In this document: positions 16,081-23,920 of the stretch, piece after piece
How the letters are laid out: each line of letters begins with the position of its first letter
Position numbering within the stretch: the stretch's first letter is position 1
Assembly: GCA_964542475.1 (NCBI GenBank)
Contig: CAZIUL010000061.1
Location: forward strand, 1-25,401
Direction: 5' to 3'
Source of the DNA: CAZIUL01 sp964542475
GTDB taxonomy: Bacteria; Planctomycetota; B15-G4; CAYZWU01
DNA length: 25,401 nucleotides
The notes under the pieces: model-generated
What the model was told of the DNA's origin: nothing
Databases searched by the model: none
What the model saw: only the letters and a program-made list of their open reading frames with translations
Position numbers and translations under genes: made by a program

Positions 16081-16739
16081 ACCGTTTTTCCGGGGCTGTT
16101 TCGGATGGCTTCGATAAGGCCGCGGGTTGCGCTTTCCATGTCAGGCGCTTTTGTGATGGCGGTGACCACCGCGATTTTGCGGGCACCGACTTCGATGACC
16201 GGGCCGAGGTTCTCTTTCTTGATCCCTCCCATCACGGTGAATGGGATCTTGAGCCCTTCCGAGAATACCGGGATCGCATCGGGCCCGAGAATGTCCGACG
16301 CGTGTTCCTTGGTTTTCGTCGGGTAGATGGGGCCGATGTTGAAGTAGTCTGCGCCTTTCTGCGCGGCATCGAGGGCCTGGTCGCGGCTGTGTGTGGAAGC
16401 GCCGATGATGATTTCGGGGGCAAGAAGCCTTGCCTCCTCGATGGGAAAATCATCGCGGCCGAGGTGAACACCGTCGGCATCCAAAGCCAGAGCCACGTCG
16501 AGATGGTCGTTGATGATGAGCAGAACTCCTGCTTCATCGCAGCGTTTTTTGAAGTCGCGCGCCAGGGAGAAGAGCTCTTTTTTTGTGATCTTTTTCTCCC
16601 GGAGCTGCACGATCTTTGCGCCGCCCGCAATGATGCATTCGAGAAACTCGATATCGCTGCGTCCCTCGGAAAGCTCCATGCATGTGACCGGGTAGATGTC
16701 CACGGCTTCGAAAAGCGCGAGGCGCTCCCGCTTGTTCAT
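16077..16739 (-). CDS. thiE: Thiamine-phosphate synthase ThiE
   Basis: ThiE joins HMP pyrophosphate and thiazole phosphate carboxylate to give thiamine phosphate. The 220-aa TIM barrel shows KIVQLREKKITKKEL, LIINDHLDVALALDADGVHLGRDD, IGASTHS, YFNIGPIYPTKTK and FTVMGGI, all family motifs for pyrophosphate and magnesium binding. The ATG overlaps the thiH stop (ATGA), with AGAGGGG about 8 nt upstream. In its turn the stop overlaps the mnmA start. The pyrimidine-branch genes (thiC, thiD) are not in the window. Confidence 0.95.
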   Translation of the reverse strand: MNKRERLALFEAVDIYPVTCMELSEGRSDIEFLECIIAGGAKIVQLREKKITKKELFSLARDFKKRCDEAGVLLIINDHLDVALALDADGVHLGRDDFPIEEARLLAPEIIIGASTHSRDQALDAAQKGADYFNIGPIYPTKTKEHASDILGPDAIPVFSEGLKIPFTVMGGIKKENLGPVIEVGARKIAVVTAITKAPDMESATRGLIEAIRNSPGKTV

Positions 16740-17896
16740 GGCACGGTCCCCTCTCGTTTGCTTCCGGCTTTGTTTTCAGGCTCCTGAACAAGGAAAGTGG
16801 AGTCCCAGTCCTTCCACACGGGCTCGTACCCAAGCTTGACAACCGAGTCCGCCACCTCGCTTGGCTGCCTGGAGTCGTGGATGGCGAACTGTTCCTCGGC
16901 GTCGCCCGCATGGGTATATCCGCCGGGCTCGGTGCGCGATCCCGCGCTCATCTGGTTTATGCCTAGAGGCACAAGGTGGTCCCTGAGGCCCGCGCGTTCC
17001 CTGGTAGAGAGCACCAGAAGGCAGTCGGGAAGCACTATGCGCAGCGCGCAGATGAGCTGTACGAGGGCTCTGTCATCAACAGGATGCGAAGAAGCGAATC
17101 CGCCGAAGGTGGGGCAGAGCCGTGGAAACGATACGCTCACCTGGGTGCGCCAATGCTTTTTCTGGATGTAGGCCGCGTGGAGACCGACAAGGAACCCCTC
17201 CACGCGCCAGTCGGAAAGCCCTAAAAGCGCGCCAATGCCCACCCTGCGGAGGCCTGCCGAGCCTCCCCTGTCAGGCGTGTTGACGCGGAAGGAGAAGTCG
17301 CGCTTCGGCCCGAAGGGATGGAGCTTCTCATATGTCCTGCGGTTGTACGTTTCTTGATAGCTGACAAGCCCGTCCACTCCCGCGTTGATGAGCCGCCTGT
17401 AGTTTTCCTCTTTCAGGGGCTGCACCTCGATGGAAAGCGATGCGAACCGCCCTTCGAGTGCGCGCGCCAATGATTCCAGGTACGCGGTATCCACATGCTT
17501 CGGGCTCTCACCCGACACGAGAAGGATGTGCCTGAATCCTGTTTTGTGAAGAAGCTCGGCCTCTTTTACAGCTTCGTTTGATGAGAGTGTCCTGCGAACG
17601 ACATCGTGCTTTCTGGAAAAACCGCAGTAGATGCAGGAGTTCGTGCATTCGTTGCTGAGGTACAGCGGTGCGTACATCTGGATCACGCGGCCGAAACGGT
17701 GTCGTGTGATCATGTGTGCGCGGCGGGCCATCTTTTCGAGGAAAGGTTCGGCAGCCGGAGAGAGAAGGGCTGCAAGATCCTCGGCCGAGGGGTTGTCCCG
17801 GCACAGCGCGGCCTCGACGTGGCGGCCGGTGCGCCTCCTGATGCGGTCCTGTGTCCGCTTCCACGGATGTGCGCTGAGCACTTTTTCAAAACTCAC
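16736..17896 (-). CDS. thiH: 2-iminoacetate synthase ThiH (radical SAM)
   Basis: ThiH cleaves tyrosine with S-adenosylmethionine radical chemistry to give dehydroglycine for the thiazole ring, releasing p-cresol. The 386-aa protein carries the 4Fe-4S motif CTNSCIYC (C84, C88, C91), then GFSRKHDVVRRTLS, LLVSGESPKHVD, SIEVQPLKEENY, SYQETYNRRTYEKLHPFGPKRDF and VSVSFPRLCPTFG, all typical of ThiH. The start codon is GTG, overlapping the thiG stop by GTGA. ThiH rather than the oxygen-dependent ThiO fits an anaerobic or facultative lifestyle, because the enzyme is oxygen-sensitive. Confidence 0.95.
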   Translation of the reverse strand: MSFEKVLSAHPWKRTQDRIRRRTGRHVEAALCRDNPSAEDLAALLSPAAEPFLEKMARRAHMITRHRFGRVIQMYAPLYLSNECTNSCIYCGFSRKHDVVRRTLSSNEAVKEAELLHKTGFRHILLVSGESPKHVDTAYLESLARALEGRFASLSIEVQPLKEENYRRLINAGVDGLVSYQETYNRRTYEKLHPFGPKRDFSFRVNTPDRGGSAGLRRVGIGALLGLSDWRVEGFLVGLHAAYIQKKHWRTQVSVSFPRLCPTFGGFASSHPVDDRALVQLICALRIVLPDCLLVLSTRERAGLRDHLVPLGINQMSAGSRTEPGGYTHAGDAEEQFAIHDSRQPSEVADSVVKLGYEPVWKDWDSTFLVQEPENKAGSKREGTVP

Positions 17897-18669
17897 TGCT
17901 CCTCGTCCCTCAAAAAACCGGTCAGGGGGCTTGACGCGCTTGCGATCTCTCCGCTGAGCGGAAGGCCGGCTTCGAAGGCCTGCCTTCCGGCGTCCACCGC
18001 TTTTTTGAACGCCTCTGCCATTAAGGGCGGATCGTTTGCGGATGCGATCGCCGTGTTGACAAGCACGGCATCAGCACCGATCTCCATGCTGAGCGCGGCA
18101 TCCGAAGGCGCGCCGAGTCCCGCGTCAACCACAACGGGCACGTTTGCCCCTTCGATTATGATCTCAACGCTGTCACGTGTGCGAAGGCCCCTGTTCGTGC
18201 CGATGGGGGAGCCGAGCGGCATGACCGTGGCGCATCCGGCGTCTTCGAGGTGCTTTGCCAGGATCGGGTCGGCGTTGATGTAAGGCAGGACAATGAACGA
18301 CTCCTTTATCATCATGCGCGCGGCCTTGAGCGTTTCCACGGGGTCCGGGAGAAGGTAGCGCGGGTCAGGCGTGACCTCGAGCTTGATCCAGTCCCCGCAC
18401 CCGGCGGCGCGCGCGAGCCTTGCGAGCCGCAGCGCCTCGTCGGCATCTCTAGCGCCCGAGGTGTTGGGCAGCAGGAGGTACCTGTCCCTGTCGATCGCTG
18501 CGAGGATGTCGCCTTCAGGGTTTGTGATGTCGACCCGCCGCAAGGCAACCGTGACGATTTCGGTACCTGACGCGTCAAGGGCCTTTGCCATGACATCCGG
18601 CGACGGGAACTTGCCTGTCCCCATCAGAAGCCTGGATGAGAAAACTTTTCCAGCTATTTCCAGCGACAT
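17893..18669 (-). CDS. thiG: Thiazole synthase ThiG
   Basis: ThiG condenses deoxyxylulose 5-phosphate, dehydroglycine and the sulfur carried by ThiS into the thiazole phosphate of thiamin. The 258-aa barrel shows SRLLMGTGKFPS, TVALRRVD, the Schiff-base lysine in DWIKLEV (K96), VLPYINADPILAKHLEDAGCATVMPLGSPIGTNRG, VVVDAGLGAPSDAA and ADAVLVNTAIA. The ATG at 18669 is chosen over the upstream frame because it gives the normal family start (MSLEIAG) and has GGGAGG 8 nt before it. It begins 1 nt after the thiS stop. Confidence 0.96.
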   Translation of the reverse strand: MSLEIAGKVFSSRLLMGTGKFPSPDVMAKALDASGTEIVTVALRRVDITNPEGDILAAIDRDRYLLLPNTSGARDADEALRLARLARAAGCGDWIKLEVTPDPRYLLPDPVETLKAARMMIKESFIVLPYINADPILAKHLEDAGCATVMPLGSPIGTNRGLRTRDSVEIIIEGANVPVVVDAGLGAPSDAALSMEIGADAVLVNTAIASANDPPLMAEAFKKAVDAGRQAFEAGLPLSGEIASASSPLTGFLRDEEQ

Positions 18670-18670
18670 T

Positions 18671-18871
18671 TCATCCGCCTCCCACGAGCCGTACCAGCTC
18701 CACCCTGTCGCCCGGCGAGAGCTTACAGGAGCTGTAATCGGACTTTGGCACGATCTCGCCGTTCCGCTCGGCAACGAGCACCTTGGGGTCGAGCCCGAGC
18801 TTTTCGATCAGCGAGGCCAGGCTCACCGGCTCGTCCAGATCGGTTGTTTTGTTGTTGACGAAAACCTGCAT
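18671..18871 (-). CDS. thiS: Sulfur carrier protein ThiS
   Basis: ThiS is a ubiquitin-fold carrier whose C-terminal glycine is adenylated and thiocarboxylated, then donates sulfur to ThiG. The 66-aa protein starts MQVFVNN and shows LGLDPKVLVAERNGEIVPKSDY and GDRVELVRLVGGG, ending in the required Gly-Gly. The ATG at 18871 is chosen because GGAGA stands 8 nt upstream and the length then matches the family; an ATG at 18892 would add seven residues. It is the first gene of the thi operon. The activating enzyme ThiF is not in the window. Confidence 0.94.
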   Translation of the reverse strand: MQVFVNNKTTDLDEPVSLASLIEKLGLDPKVLVAERNGEIVPKSDYSSCKLSPGDRVELVRLVGGG

Positions 18872-18909
18872 GCCGTTTGTCTCCATTTGCATGAACAGCT
18901 TCAGAGGTT

Positions 18910-18939
18910 ATTCTACCAAACCTTCCCCACGAATTCCAA
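18910..18939 (-). promoter_or_regulatory. thiS: Candidate promoter of the thiSGHE-mnmA operon
   Basis: On the minus strand TTGGAA (18939-18934) and TAGAAT (18915-18910) are spaced by 18 nt, a good sigma-70-type match. Transcription would start near 18903, giving a leader of about 30 nt before the thiS ATG. That is too short for a TPP riboswitch, and no CUGAGA-type TPP aptamer block is seen farther upstream. Confidence 0.5.
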
Positions 18940-18960
18940 AAAACCGGGTTTGAATCCGGA

Positions 18961-19049
18961 TCCCGATTCTTGGACCGGAGGGCAACCACGGGGGGTGCCC
19001 CTACATGACATTCAGTTGACCGCGTAGGGGTGCGCCTGTGTGTGCGCCC
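18961..19049. repeat. GTAGGGGC-type repeat, two halves in swapped order
   Basis: The segment 18961-19004 (TCCCGATTC...GGCAACCACGGGGGGTGCCCCTAC) aligns with the right half of the 1019-1086 element. The segment 19024-19049, starting GTAGGGGTGCGCC, matches its left half. Here the right half comes first, so the ends face each other across a 19-nt spacer. It lies between the stop of the M14 gene and the thi promoter. Confidence 0.6.
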
Positions 19050-19078
19050 TCGACATGCCCGCCCGATCCCGGGACCTG

Positions 19079-20749
19079 TTAATTTTGCCCGGAACAGCCC
19101 TTGTTCATGACCTTCACAACCGGGAAGCTCCCCGGAGCCGGATTCCAGGAGCCGCGCGTGAGGTATTTGTCCATCAGGTTCCAGGTCGCAAGGCTGTCGT
19201 CGCTTTCAGGCTCGAGAAGGTAAGCGGCAAGCATGGCAAGGGGCTGGTCAGTCGGGACAATCCAGGCCCCGGCCGGGAAGGTGACCTTTTTTTCGCTCCA
19301 CTCGCCTTCCAGGGTTTCGAGGCGGTGTCCCTGGTACAGCCTGGAATCCGCATCGATTTCGTTGATGTCGAACACCAGGACATCTGCTTCGAACGGTTCT
19401 GCGAACTCGTTCACCTCGATTCCGTGTTGCAGCAGCTTGTCCCGGATATCGATCATGGCGCGCGGGAAGATGTATTTGTCAGGCAGCGGAGTTCCTTCAT
19501 CGGTCGGCTCAATGAGGCCGTAGTACGGGACCTCGTACTCCATTGGTTCGTCGAGAACCGGGCCCGGCCTGTTTCTGCCCCTTTTATCTTCCTTGATTTC
19601 CATGCGGTACCCCTTGATCACGAGCAGATCTTCGCACGCCTTCTGCTCGAACGCCGTGTGGAACATGAGCGTTTGTTCGGGGTTTTGAGCGGCCTTGGCC
19701 GGCGCTGCATCCGCCCGGCTGACAACGGAGCGGATCATCGCGCCTTTTTCCTGTGCAAAAGCCAGGAGCGAGTGGAGAAACGCGCGGCAGGCCCGGACCC
19801 TGGTCTCGTACTCCGCGTAAACGTACATCTCTATCAGGATGGACAGCCTGTTTCGCAGGCCCATGTAGTTGGTAACATACCTTGGCTTGTGGTCGAACGT
19901 GTACCACCCGAGCTCCGGTTTCATCTGGTCGCGGAAGTTGCCGTACGGTATGGAGGCGTACCCCTCCCTCTTTTCGGTTTCGAGATCGATCCAAGGGAGC
20001 ATGACGTTCCGGTTGAACTTCAGAAGCTCCCGGTTGCTCAGCGGGCAGTGCGGCGGCGCATATGTTATGGGTTCCCGGTGGTAGGAGCCGTTTGTCGTGT
20101 GGCAGTCAACAAGCACGTGCGGGTCCCAGCGCTGCAGGATGTTGCCTACCAGGCTCTGCGCTTCAGGGCTTTCCAGCTTGATCATGTCACGGTTGAGGTC
20201 GAGCGACTGGGCGTTGGTGCGTATGCCCACGCCGCCTTCAGGCCCTTCCTGCCAGTACCTGTTCTGCGCATCGATGCGCTCGTTTCCATCGGGGTTGTAG
20301 AGGGGCGCAACCAGCAGGATCGTGCCGTCGAGCAGGTTCGCAAGCTCACCGAGCGCGATCTGGCGGACGAGCATGAGGCAGGACTCTTTGCCCTCCACCT
20401 CGCCCGCGTGAATGTTGGCGTTGATGTAAATGACTGTTGTTTCATCCCTGTCAATCTCTTCCGGGCCGGCCGGCAACGGGTTGCCCAATACCGCGAGCGG
20501 AAGCGGTCGGCCCTCAGCGCTTTCGCCGAAGAACTCGAGGCGCATGAGCCCGCTTTCCCGGTCCAGGGAGCGCAGCAGGTCGATTGCATCGTCGTACCTG
20601 GTGGTCTCCGTAAACCCGCTTATTTCAGCCCGCGTCAAAAACGCGTGTTCCGGCCGGGGTGCTGTGGCGCAGGCAGCGGCTGTCAGGACCGCGGCGAGAA
20701 CGATCAAGGAGTTCAGCTTATGTTTTCGGTATCTGTGTGAGTGGTTCAT
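19079..20749 (-). CDS. M14-family zinc carboxypeptidase-like lipoprotein
   Basis: The 556-aa protein has a lipoprotein signal (LTAAAC, Cys27) followed by an M14 peptidase domain. Visible elements are the zinc ligands HAGEVEGKE (H114, E117) and VDCHTTNG (H217), the substrate-binding DLNRD (N186, R187), NPDGNERID, and a likely catalytic Glu in LSILIEMYVYAEYETRV. A C-terminal region of about 200 aa (MEIKEDKRGRNRPGPVLDEPMEYEVPYYG...) is beta-rich, and I do not assign it. It would act at the envelope, trimming C-terminal residues of peptides or peptidoglycan stems. AAAGGAG lies 4 nt before the ATG. It is read alone; the 20764-20823 repeat lies just upstream of its ribosome site. Confidence 0.9.
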   Translation of the reverse strand: MNHSHRYRKHKLNSLIVLAAVLTAAACATAPRPEHAFLTRAEISGFTETTRYDDAIDLLRSLDRESGLMRLEFFGESAEGRPLPLAVLGNPLPAGPEEIDRDETTVIYINANIHAGEVEGKESCLMLVRQIALGELANLLDGTILLVAPLYNPDGNERIDAQNRYWQEGPEGGVGIRTNAQSLDLNRDMIKLESPEAQSLVGNILQRWDPHVLVDCHTTNGSYHREPITYAPPHCPLSNRELLKFNRNVMLPWIDLETEKREGYASIPYGNFRDQMKPELGWYTFDHKPRYVTNYMGLRNRLSILIEMYVYAEYETRVRACRAFLHSLLAFAQEKGAMIRSVVSRADAAPAKAAQNPEQTLMFHTAFEQKACEDLLVIKGYRMEIKEDKRGRNRPGPVLDEPMEYEVPYYGLIEPTDEGTPLPDKYIFPRAMIDIRDKLLQHGIEVNEFAEPFEADVLVFDINEIDADSRLYQGHRLETLEGEWSEKKVTFPAGAWIVPTDQPLAMLAAYLLEPESDDSLATWNLMDKYLTRGSWNPAPGSFPVVKVMNKGCSGQN

Positions 20750-21078
20750 TGTGCTCCTTTAATCCGCATGTTTCATCCTCTTCTGCTGCGGCACCGTAAA
20801 CTGCGCTCATGCTGCGTTTCATGCACCGGAGGCGTTGTCCGTCCTGCTCGGTTCGCGGTTCTGCATCGGTTCGCACAGAGGCTTTTGATACCAGATAGGG
20901 GTGCATCCGTCAAAGGATGGCCGATTTTCCTCACGCGAGCTTCATGTATCACCCGATAAGAACAAAGACCTGCCGGAGTTTTCCTGAGGGGCCCTGACAG
21001 GCTGCTTGGGCATTTTTTGGGAAGTCCCATGGAGGGCGGCTTCCCTTAGCCCGCTAGTAACTGCTGTTCTCGGAAAGG
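20750..21078. other. Gene-free 329-bp region upstream of the flippase
   Basis: The left part holds the minus-strand repeat copy at 20764-20823. The rest has no coding frame I can support. Near the flippase it holds GGGAAG...CTTCCC pairing with a nested TCCC/GGG stem (about 21019-21045). Just before that a weak GCCC...GGGC stem is followed by a run of six T (21011-21016), which could be an attenuator-like hairpin. No convincing promoter or known riboswitch was found. Confidence 0.4.
20764..20823 (-). repeat. 60-bp repeat copy C, left inverted arm of the flippase segment
   Basis: Read on the minus strand, this is 58/60 identical to 22691-22750 on the plus strand, beginning CATGAAACGCAGC and ending GAAACATGCGG. 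The pair thus forms inverted repeats at the two ends of a 1,987-bp segment holding only the flippase. The segment 20764-20793 also matches repeat copy B at 14957-14986 with one mismatch. Confidence 0.85.
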
Positions 21079-22632
21079 ATGAAACGGTACATGGCCGGAC
21101 TTGATAGACAGGGTTCCAACGTCGCGGTGCTGGCATCTTCCGGTTCGATGATCGCCGAGCTGAAAAAGCTTCTCAAGCATTCGGCTGTCTACGGGATAGG
21201 TAACATCCTGTCCAAAATCGCGGGATGCCTTCTCATACCGGTTTACACAAGGTGCCTTTCACCGGCGGATTACGGTGTTATTGAGCTTCTGGATCTGACG
21301 CTATATTTCATTTCGATGTTCGTTGGGATGGGGTTGAGCTCAGCTATTTTGAGGTTCTACTACAGCACCAAGGACGAGGACGAACGGAACTGCATCGTAA
21401 GCACCGCGCTTATTTTCATGTCAAGCCTGTCCATTGTGGTCGTGTTTGTGTGCGTGCTTTTCGACACGCAGATCTCACTGCTTCTGTTCAAGTCGAAGGG
21501 CAACGCCTTCTTTTTCGACCTGATGATAATCACCTTCTTTTTCTCCTCGCTGATCGAGATTCCGCTGGTGCTGCTCCGGGCGCAGCAGAGGTCCGCGGTT
21601 TTTTCCTTTGTAACGATTCTGAGGCTTGCTCTCGCTCTGGTTCTCAACATTTACTTCATTGTGATCGCCGGGTGGGGGGTTACCGGCTTTCTGGTCAGCG
21701 GCCTGACAACATCTGTGATCATATCGCTCATCCTGGTCGTTACGACCCTCGGCAAGGCTCCCATACGGTTCTCGTTCAATCATTTGAAGCAGATGGTTGC
21801 GTTCGGCGCTCCGCTGCTCCCGAGCGCTTTGGGGATGTTCTGGATCAACTTCGGGGACAGGTTCGTGTTGAAGCAGTGCTTTTCCAACTGGGACGTGGGC
21901 ATTTATTCGCTGGGGTACAAGTTCGCGATCATGCTGAGCTTTCTGGTTGGGCAGCCCTTTTTTCTTATCTGGTCGGCGCGCATGTACGAGCTGATCGAAA
22001 GGAAGGATGGCGAGCGGCTCTATGCCCGGTTCTGCACATACTTCACCGTAGTGATAGCGTTTGCCGGGCTCGGGCTCTCGCTGATAATCACCGGAGTGAT
22101 GAAGATAGTGCCGAGCGAGTCCTATTTTGCGGCGCACAGCGTGGTTCCGATCATTGCGCTCGGTTACGTGCTGCGCGAGCTTTCGGACTTTTTCCGCGGG
22201 GTGCTGTTCATCGCAAAGAAGCCGTCGTACGTGAGTATTGTCGTGATGATTACAACGGCTGTGTGCACGGCACTTTACCTGACTCTTATCCCCTTGGCGG
22301 GCATCAACGGTGCGGCGTTCTCAACGCTCCTGACCTTTGCCTTCATGGCGATGTGCATGCTCTTTTTCGCGCAGAGGATCAGGCGGATCCCATACGAATT
22401 TTTCCGTCTCGCTCAGGCGATTCTCGCTGCATGCGGGCTTTACGTGATATTCTGCAGGCTTTCGGTGAGCAGCCCGTACCTTGACATCTTTATCAAATGC
22501 CTGGTGAGTCTCACCTATTTTCCATTGCTCTATGCAATGGGCTTTTTCACGACGGACGAGAAAGAGAAGCTGAAGATCGGTGTTAACAAGGCGGTCTCTT
22601 GTGTGAAGGATATTGCGGGGAAGGTTTTCTGA
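21079..22632 (+). CDS. Wzx-like polysaccharide flippase (MOP superfamily)
   Basis: The 517-aa protein is strongly hydrophobic with about 12-14 helices. It begins with the family N terminus HSAVYGIGNILSKIAGCLLIPVYTRCLSPADYGVIELLDL. LVLLRAQQRSAVFSFVTILRLALALVLN and FGAPLLPSALGMFWINFGDRFVL are also characteristic of oligosaccharide flippases. Such proteins move lipid-linked sugar units from the inner to the outer face of the cytoplasmic membrane. The ATG at 21079 directly abuts AAAGG, and 21091 (MAGLDRQ) is an equally possible start 12 nt downstream of it. It is plus-strand between minus-strand genes and bracketed by 60-bp inverted repeats. The glycosyltransferase at 22752-23744 is a likely pathway partner. 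Confidence 0.9.
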   Translation: MKRYMAGLDRQGSNVAVLASSGSMIAELKKLLKHSAVYGIGNILSKIAGCLLIPVYTRCLSPADYGVIELLDLTLYFISMFVGMGLSSAILRFYYSTKDEDERNCIVSTALIFMSSLSIVVVFVCVLFDTQISLLLFKSKGNAFFFDLMIITFFFSSLIEIPLVLLRAQQRSAVFSFVTILRLALALVLNIYFIVIAGWGVTGFLVSGLTTSVIISLILVVTTLGKAPIRFSFNHLKQMVAFGAPLLPSALGMFWINFGDRFVLKQCFSNWDVGIYSLGYKFAIMLSFLVGQPFFLIWSARMYELIERKDGERLYARFCTYFTVVIAFAGLGLSLIITGVMKIVPSESYFAAHSVVPIIALGYVLRELSDFFRGVLFIAKKPSYVSIVVMITTAVCTALYLTLIPLAGINGAAFSTLLTFAFMAMCMLFFAQRIRRIPYEFFRLAQAILAACGLYVIFCRLSVSSPYLDIFIKCLVSLTYFPLLYAMGFFTTDEKEKLKIGVNKAVSCVKDIAGKVF

Positions 22633-22690
22633 TCGACGAAAACCGGTCAGCCGTGTGTTTATCTCCTACAGGTTGAGGATCGTCTCCTGA

Positions 22691-22755
22691 CATGAAACGC
22701 AGCATGAGCGCAGTTTACGGTGCCGCAGCAGATGAGGATGAAATATGCGGGCTAG
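22691..22755 (+). repeat. 60-bp repeat copy D, right inverted arm of the flippase segment
   Basis: Positions 22691-22750 are 58/60 identical to the reverse complement of 20764-20823. The last bases, GCGGGCTAG, extend the match to copy A and hold the stop codon (TAG, 22754-22752) of the minus-strand glycosyltransferase. Confidence 0.85.
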
Positions 22756-23744
22756 TTCCTTGAAGCCTTACAAAGAAGTCCTATATAGCGGTCAAGGTTT
22801 TCCTGGATGGAGTATCGTTTTGATACGGTTTCACGGGCAGCCTCTCCCATGGCGGATCTCATACCGGCATCGCGCGCAAGCTTGATGAGGGACTCCCGCC
22901 ACTGTTCAGGGCTGCTGGCGTGAAACCCGGATATACCGTTTTTCACGATGGCTTCGTTGGCAGTGGTGGGAGAGCAGACCGATGGGAGCCCTGCAGCACC
23001 GTACTGGAGGAGCTTCAACCCGCACTTGCCCTTTGACCAGTTGTCATCGAGAAGCGGCATGAGCCCCGCGTCGCATTCGCCCAGAAGCGCTGCCTCGTTG
23101 TCCGAAGACCATGGGATCTTTTCGATGGCAACGGCCTCGGATCGTGGAAAACGGTCAGCGATCACTCTCAGGCTGAACCGGTCGATCGATCCGGAAAGCT
23201 GCTCGATAAAAGGGAGGATCCTTTCCAGGTAAAAAAGCGTTGAGCTGCTGCCGATCCAGACCGCCCTGAAGCAAGGGCGTTGCTTGTGCTCACGAAGTTT
23301 TACATAGCGGGTGAGGTCGATGACAGTGGGGACCAACTCTGCGCGGGGGTTTGTTCTTTTTACCCTTTCGAGCAGCCACGCGTTTCCGCATAAGATGAAG
23401 TCGGAAAGGCGTACGGTGCGCCTGAACCGGATGCGGCGGGTGAGGGAAAAAGGCGTGGGGGCCTTTGAGTCCCTTAGAAAAAGGGCATCATCCAGGTCGA
23501 ACACGAGGCGCCTGGAAAAATGCCTCAAGATCCTGAAATGCGCCAGGTTCATGAGCCGGCCCACGAGAATGACCAGATCGTATTGATTCAGTGTCCTGAA
23601 AAGGTGTAGTCTATCGTAATGTCGTGCAGGAATGCGGATTAAGGCTGCTTCGATCCCCCTTTCCGCCAGGTACGGTATGTATTGAGCCGCCCTGTAGCAT
23701 GCGGTGGCGGATCCGGTTTCCTGTACCAGGTATGCGGTTTTCAT
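22752..23744 (-). CDS. GT4-like glycosyltransferase
   Basis: The 330-aa protein has two Rossmann-like halves. The N-terminal half starts MKTAYLVQETGSATACYRAAQYIPYL and contains RRLVFDLDDALFL. The C-terminal half has FRAVWIGSSSTLFYLERILPF and the donor-binding region GLMPLLDDNWSKGKCGLKLLQYGAAGLPSVCSP, where KCGLKLLQY replaces the usual EXXXXXXXE form. It is probably a cytoplasmic enzyme of surface polysaccharide synthesis, beside the flippase. No ribosome site precedes the ATG. Instead TATAAT lies 8 nt upstream, suggesting a leaderless transcript. The stop lies in repeat copy D. Confidence 0.8.
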   Translation of the reverse strand: MKTAYLVQETGSATACYRAAQYIPYLAERGIEAALIRIPARHYDRLHLFRTLNQYDLVILVGRLMNLAHFRILRHFSRRLVFDLDDALFLRDSKAPTPFSLTRRIRFRRTVRLSDFILCGNAWLLERVKRTNPRAELVPTVIDLTRYVKLREHKQRPCFRAVWIGSSSTLFYLERILPFIEQLSGSIDRFSLRVIADRFPRSEAVAIEKIPWSSDNEAALLGECDAGLMPLLDDNWSKGKCGLKLLQYGAAGLPSVCSPTTANEAIVKNGISGFHASSPEQWRESLIKLARDAGMRSAMGEAARETVSKRYSIQENLDRYIGLLCKASRN

Positions 23745-23752
23745 GAGAAAGG

Positions 23753-23758
23753 ATTATA
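23753..23758 (-). promoter_or_regulatory. Candidate -10 element (TATAAT) for a leaderless glycosyltransferase message
   Basis: A perfect TATAAT on the minus strand ends 8 nt before the ATG at 23744. Transcription would therefore begin within about 3 nt of the start codon, and no Shine-Dalgarno sequence is present. A -35 element is weak: TTGCGG lies 19 nt upstream. Confidence 0.4.
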
Positions 23759-23822
23759 ACCGGGCAGGTTTGTTGATCCGCAACGGAATATCTTCATTTG
23801 CGGGCTTTTATGGGGCGAATCA

Positions 23823-23852
23823 TTGTGCTAATGTATCGGGTTTGACTATATG
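23823..23852 (+). promoter_or_regulatory. Candidate promoter of the cyclic diphosphoglycerate synthase homologue
   Basis: TTGTGC (23823-23828) and TATATG (23847-23852) are 18 nt apart, a moderate match to sigma-70 elements. It lies in the divergent gap between the glycosyltransferase and the gene at 23921. The evidence is pattern-only. Confidence 0.3.
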
Positions 23853-23920
23853 CGTGTACTTTTCATTTCAGGTCGCAGAGCCGACCGAGGACCGGATGGT
23901 GGATTAGGAGTGATAAGATC

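Noticed and set aside
15082..16326. 414-aa plus-strand open frame across mnmA and thiE
   Set aside because: It lies wholly opposite two well-supported genes, has low-complexity unfamiliar sequence and no ribosome site.
18870..19080. TPP riboswitch upstream of thiS
   Set aside because: No CUGAGA or GAACCUGAUC-type conserved blocks appear on the minus strand. The GC-rich pairing there belongs to the GTAGGGGC repeat, and the likely start site is only about 30 nt before thiS.
19040..20740. 566-aa plus-strand open frame across the M14 gene
   Set aside because: It mirrors the M14 peptidase, whose catalytic motifs and signal peptide are clear; the opposite frame shows no family features.
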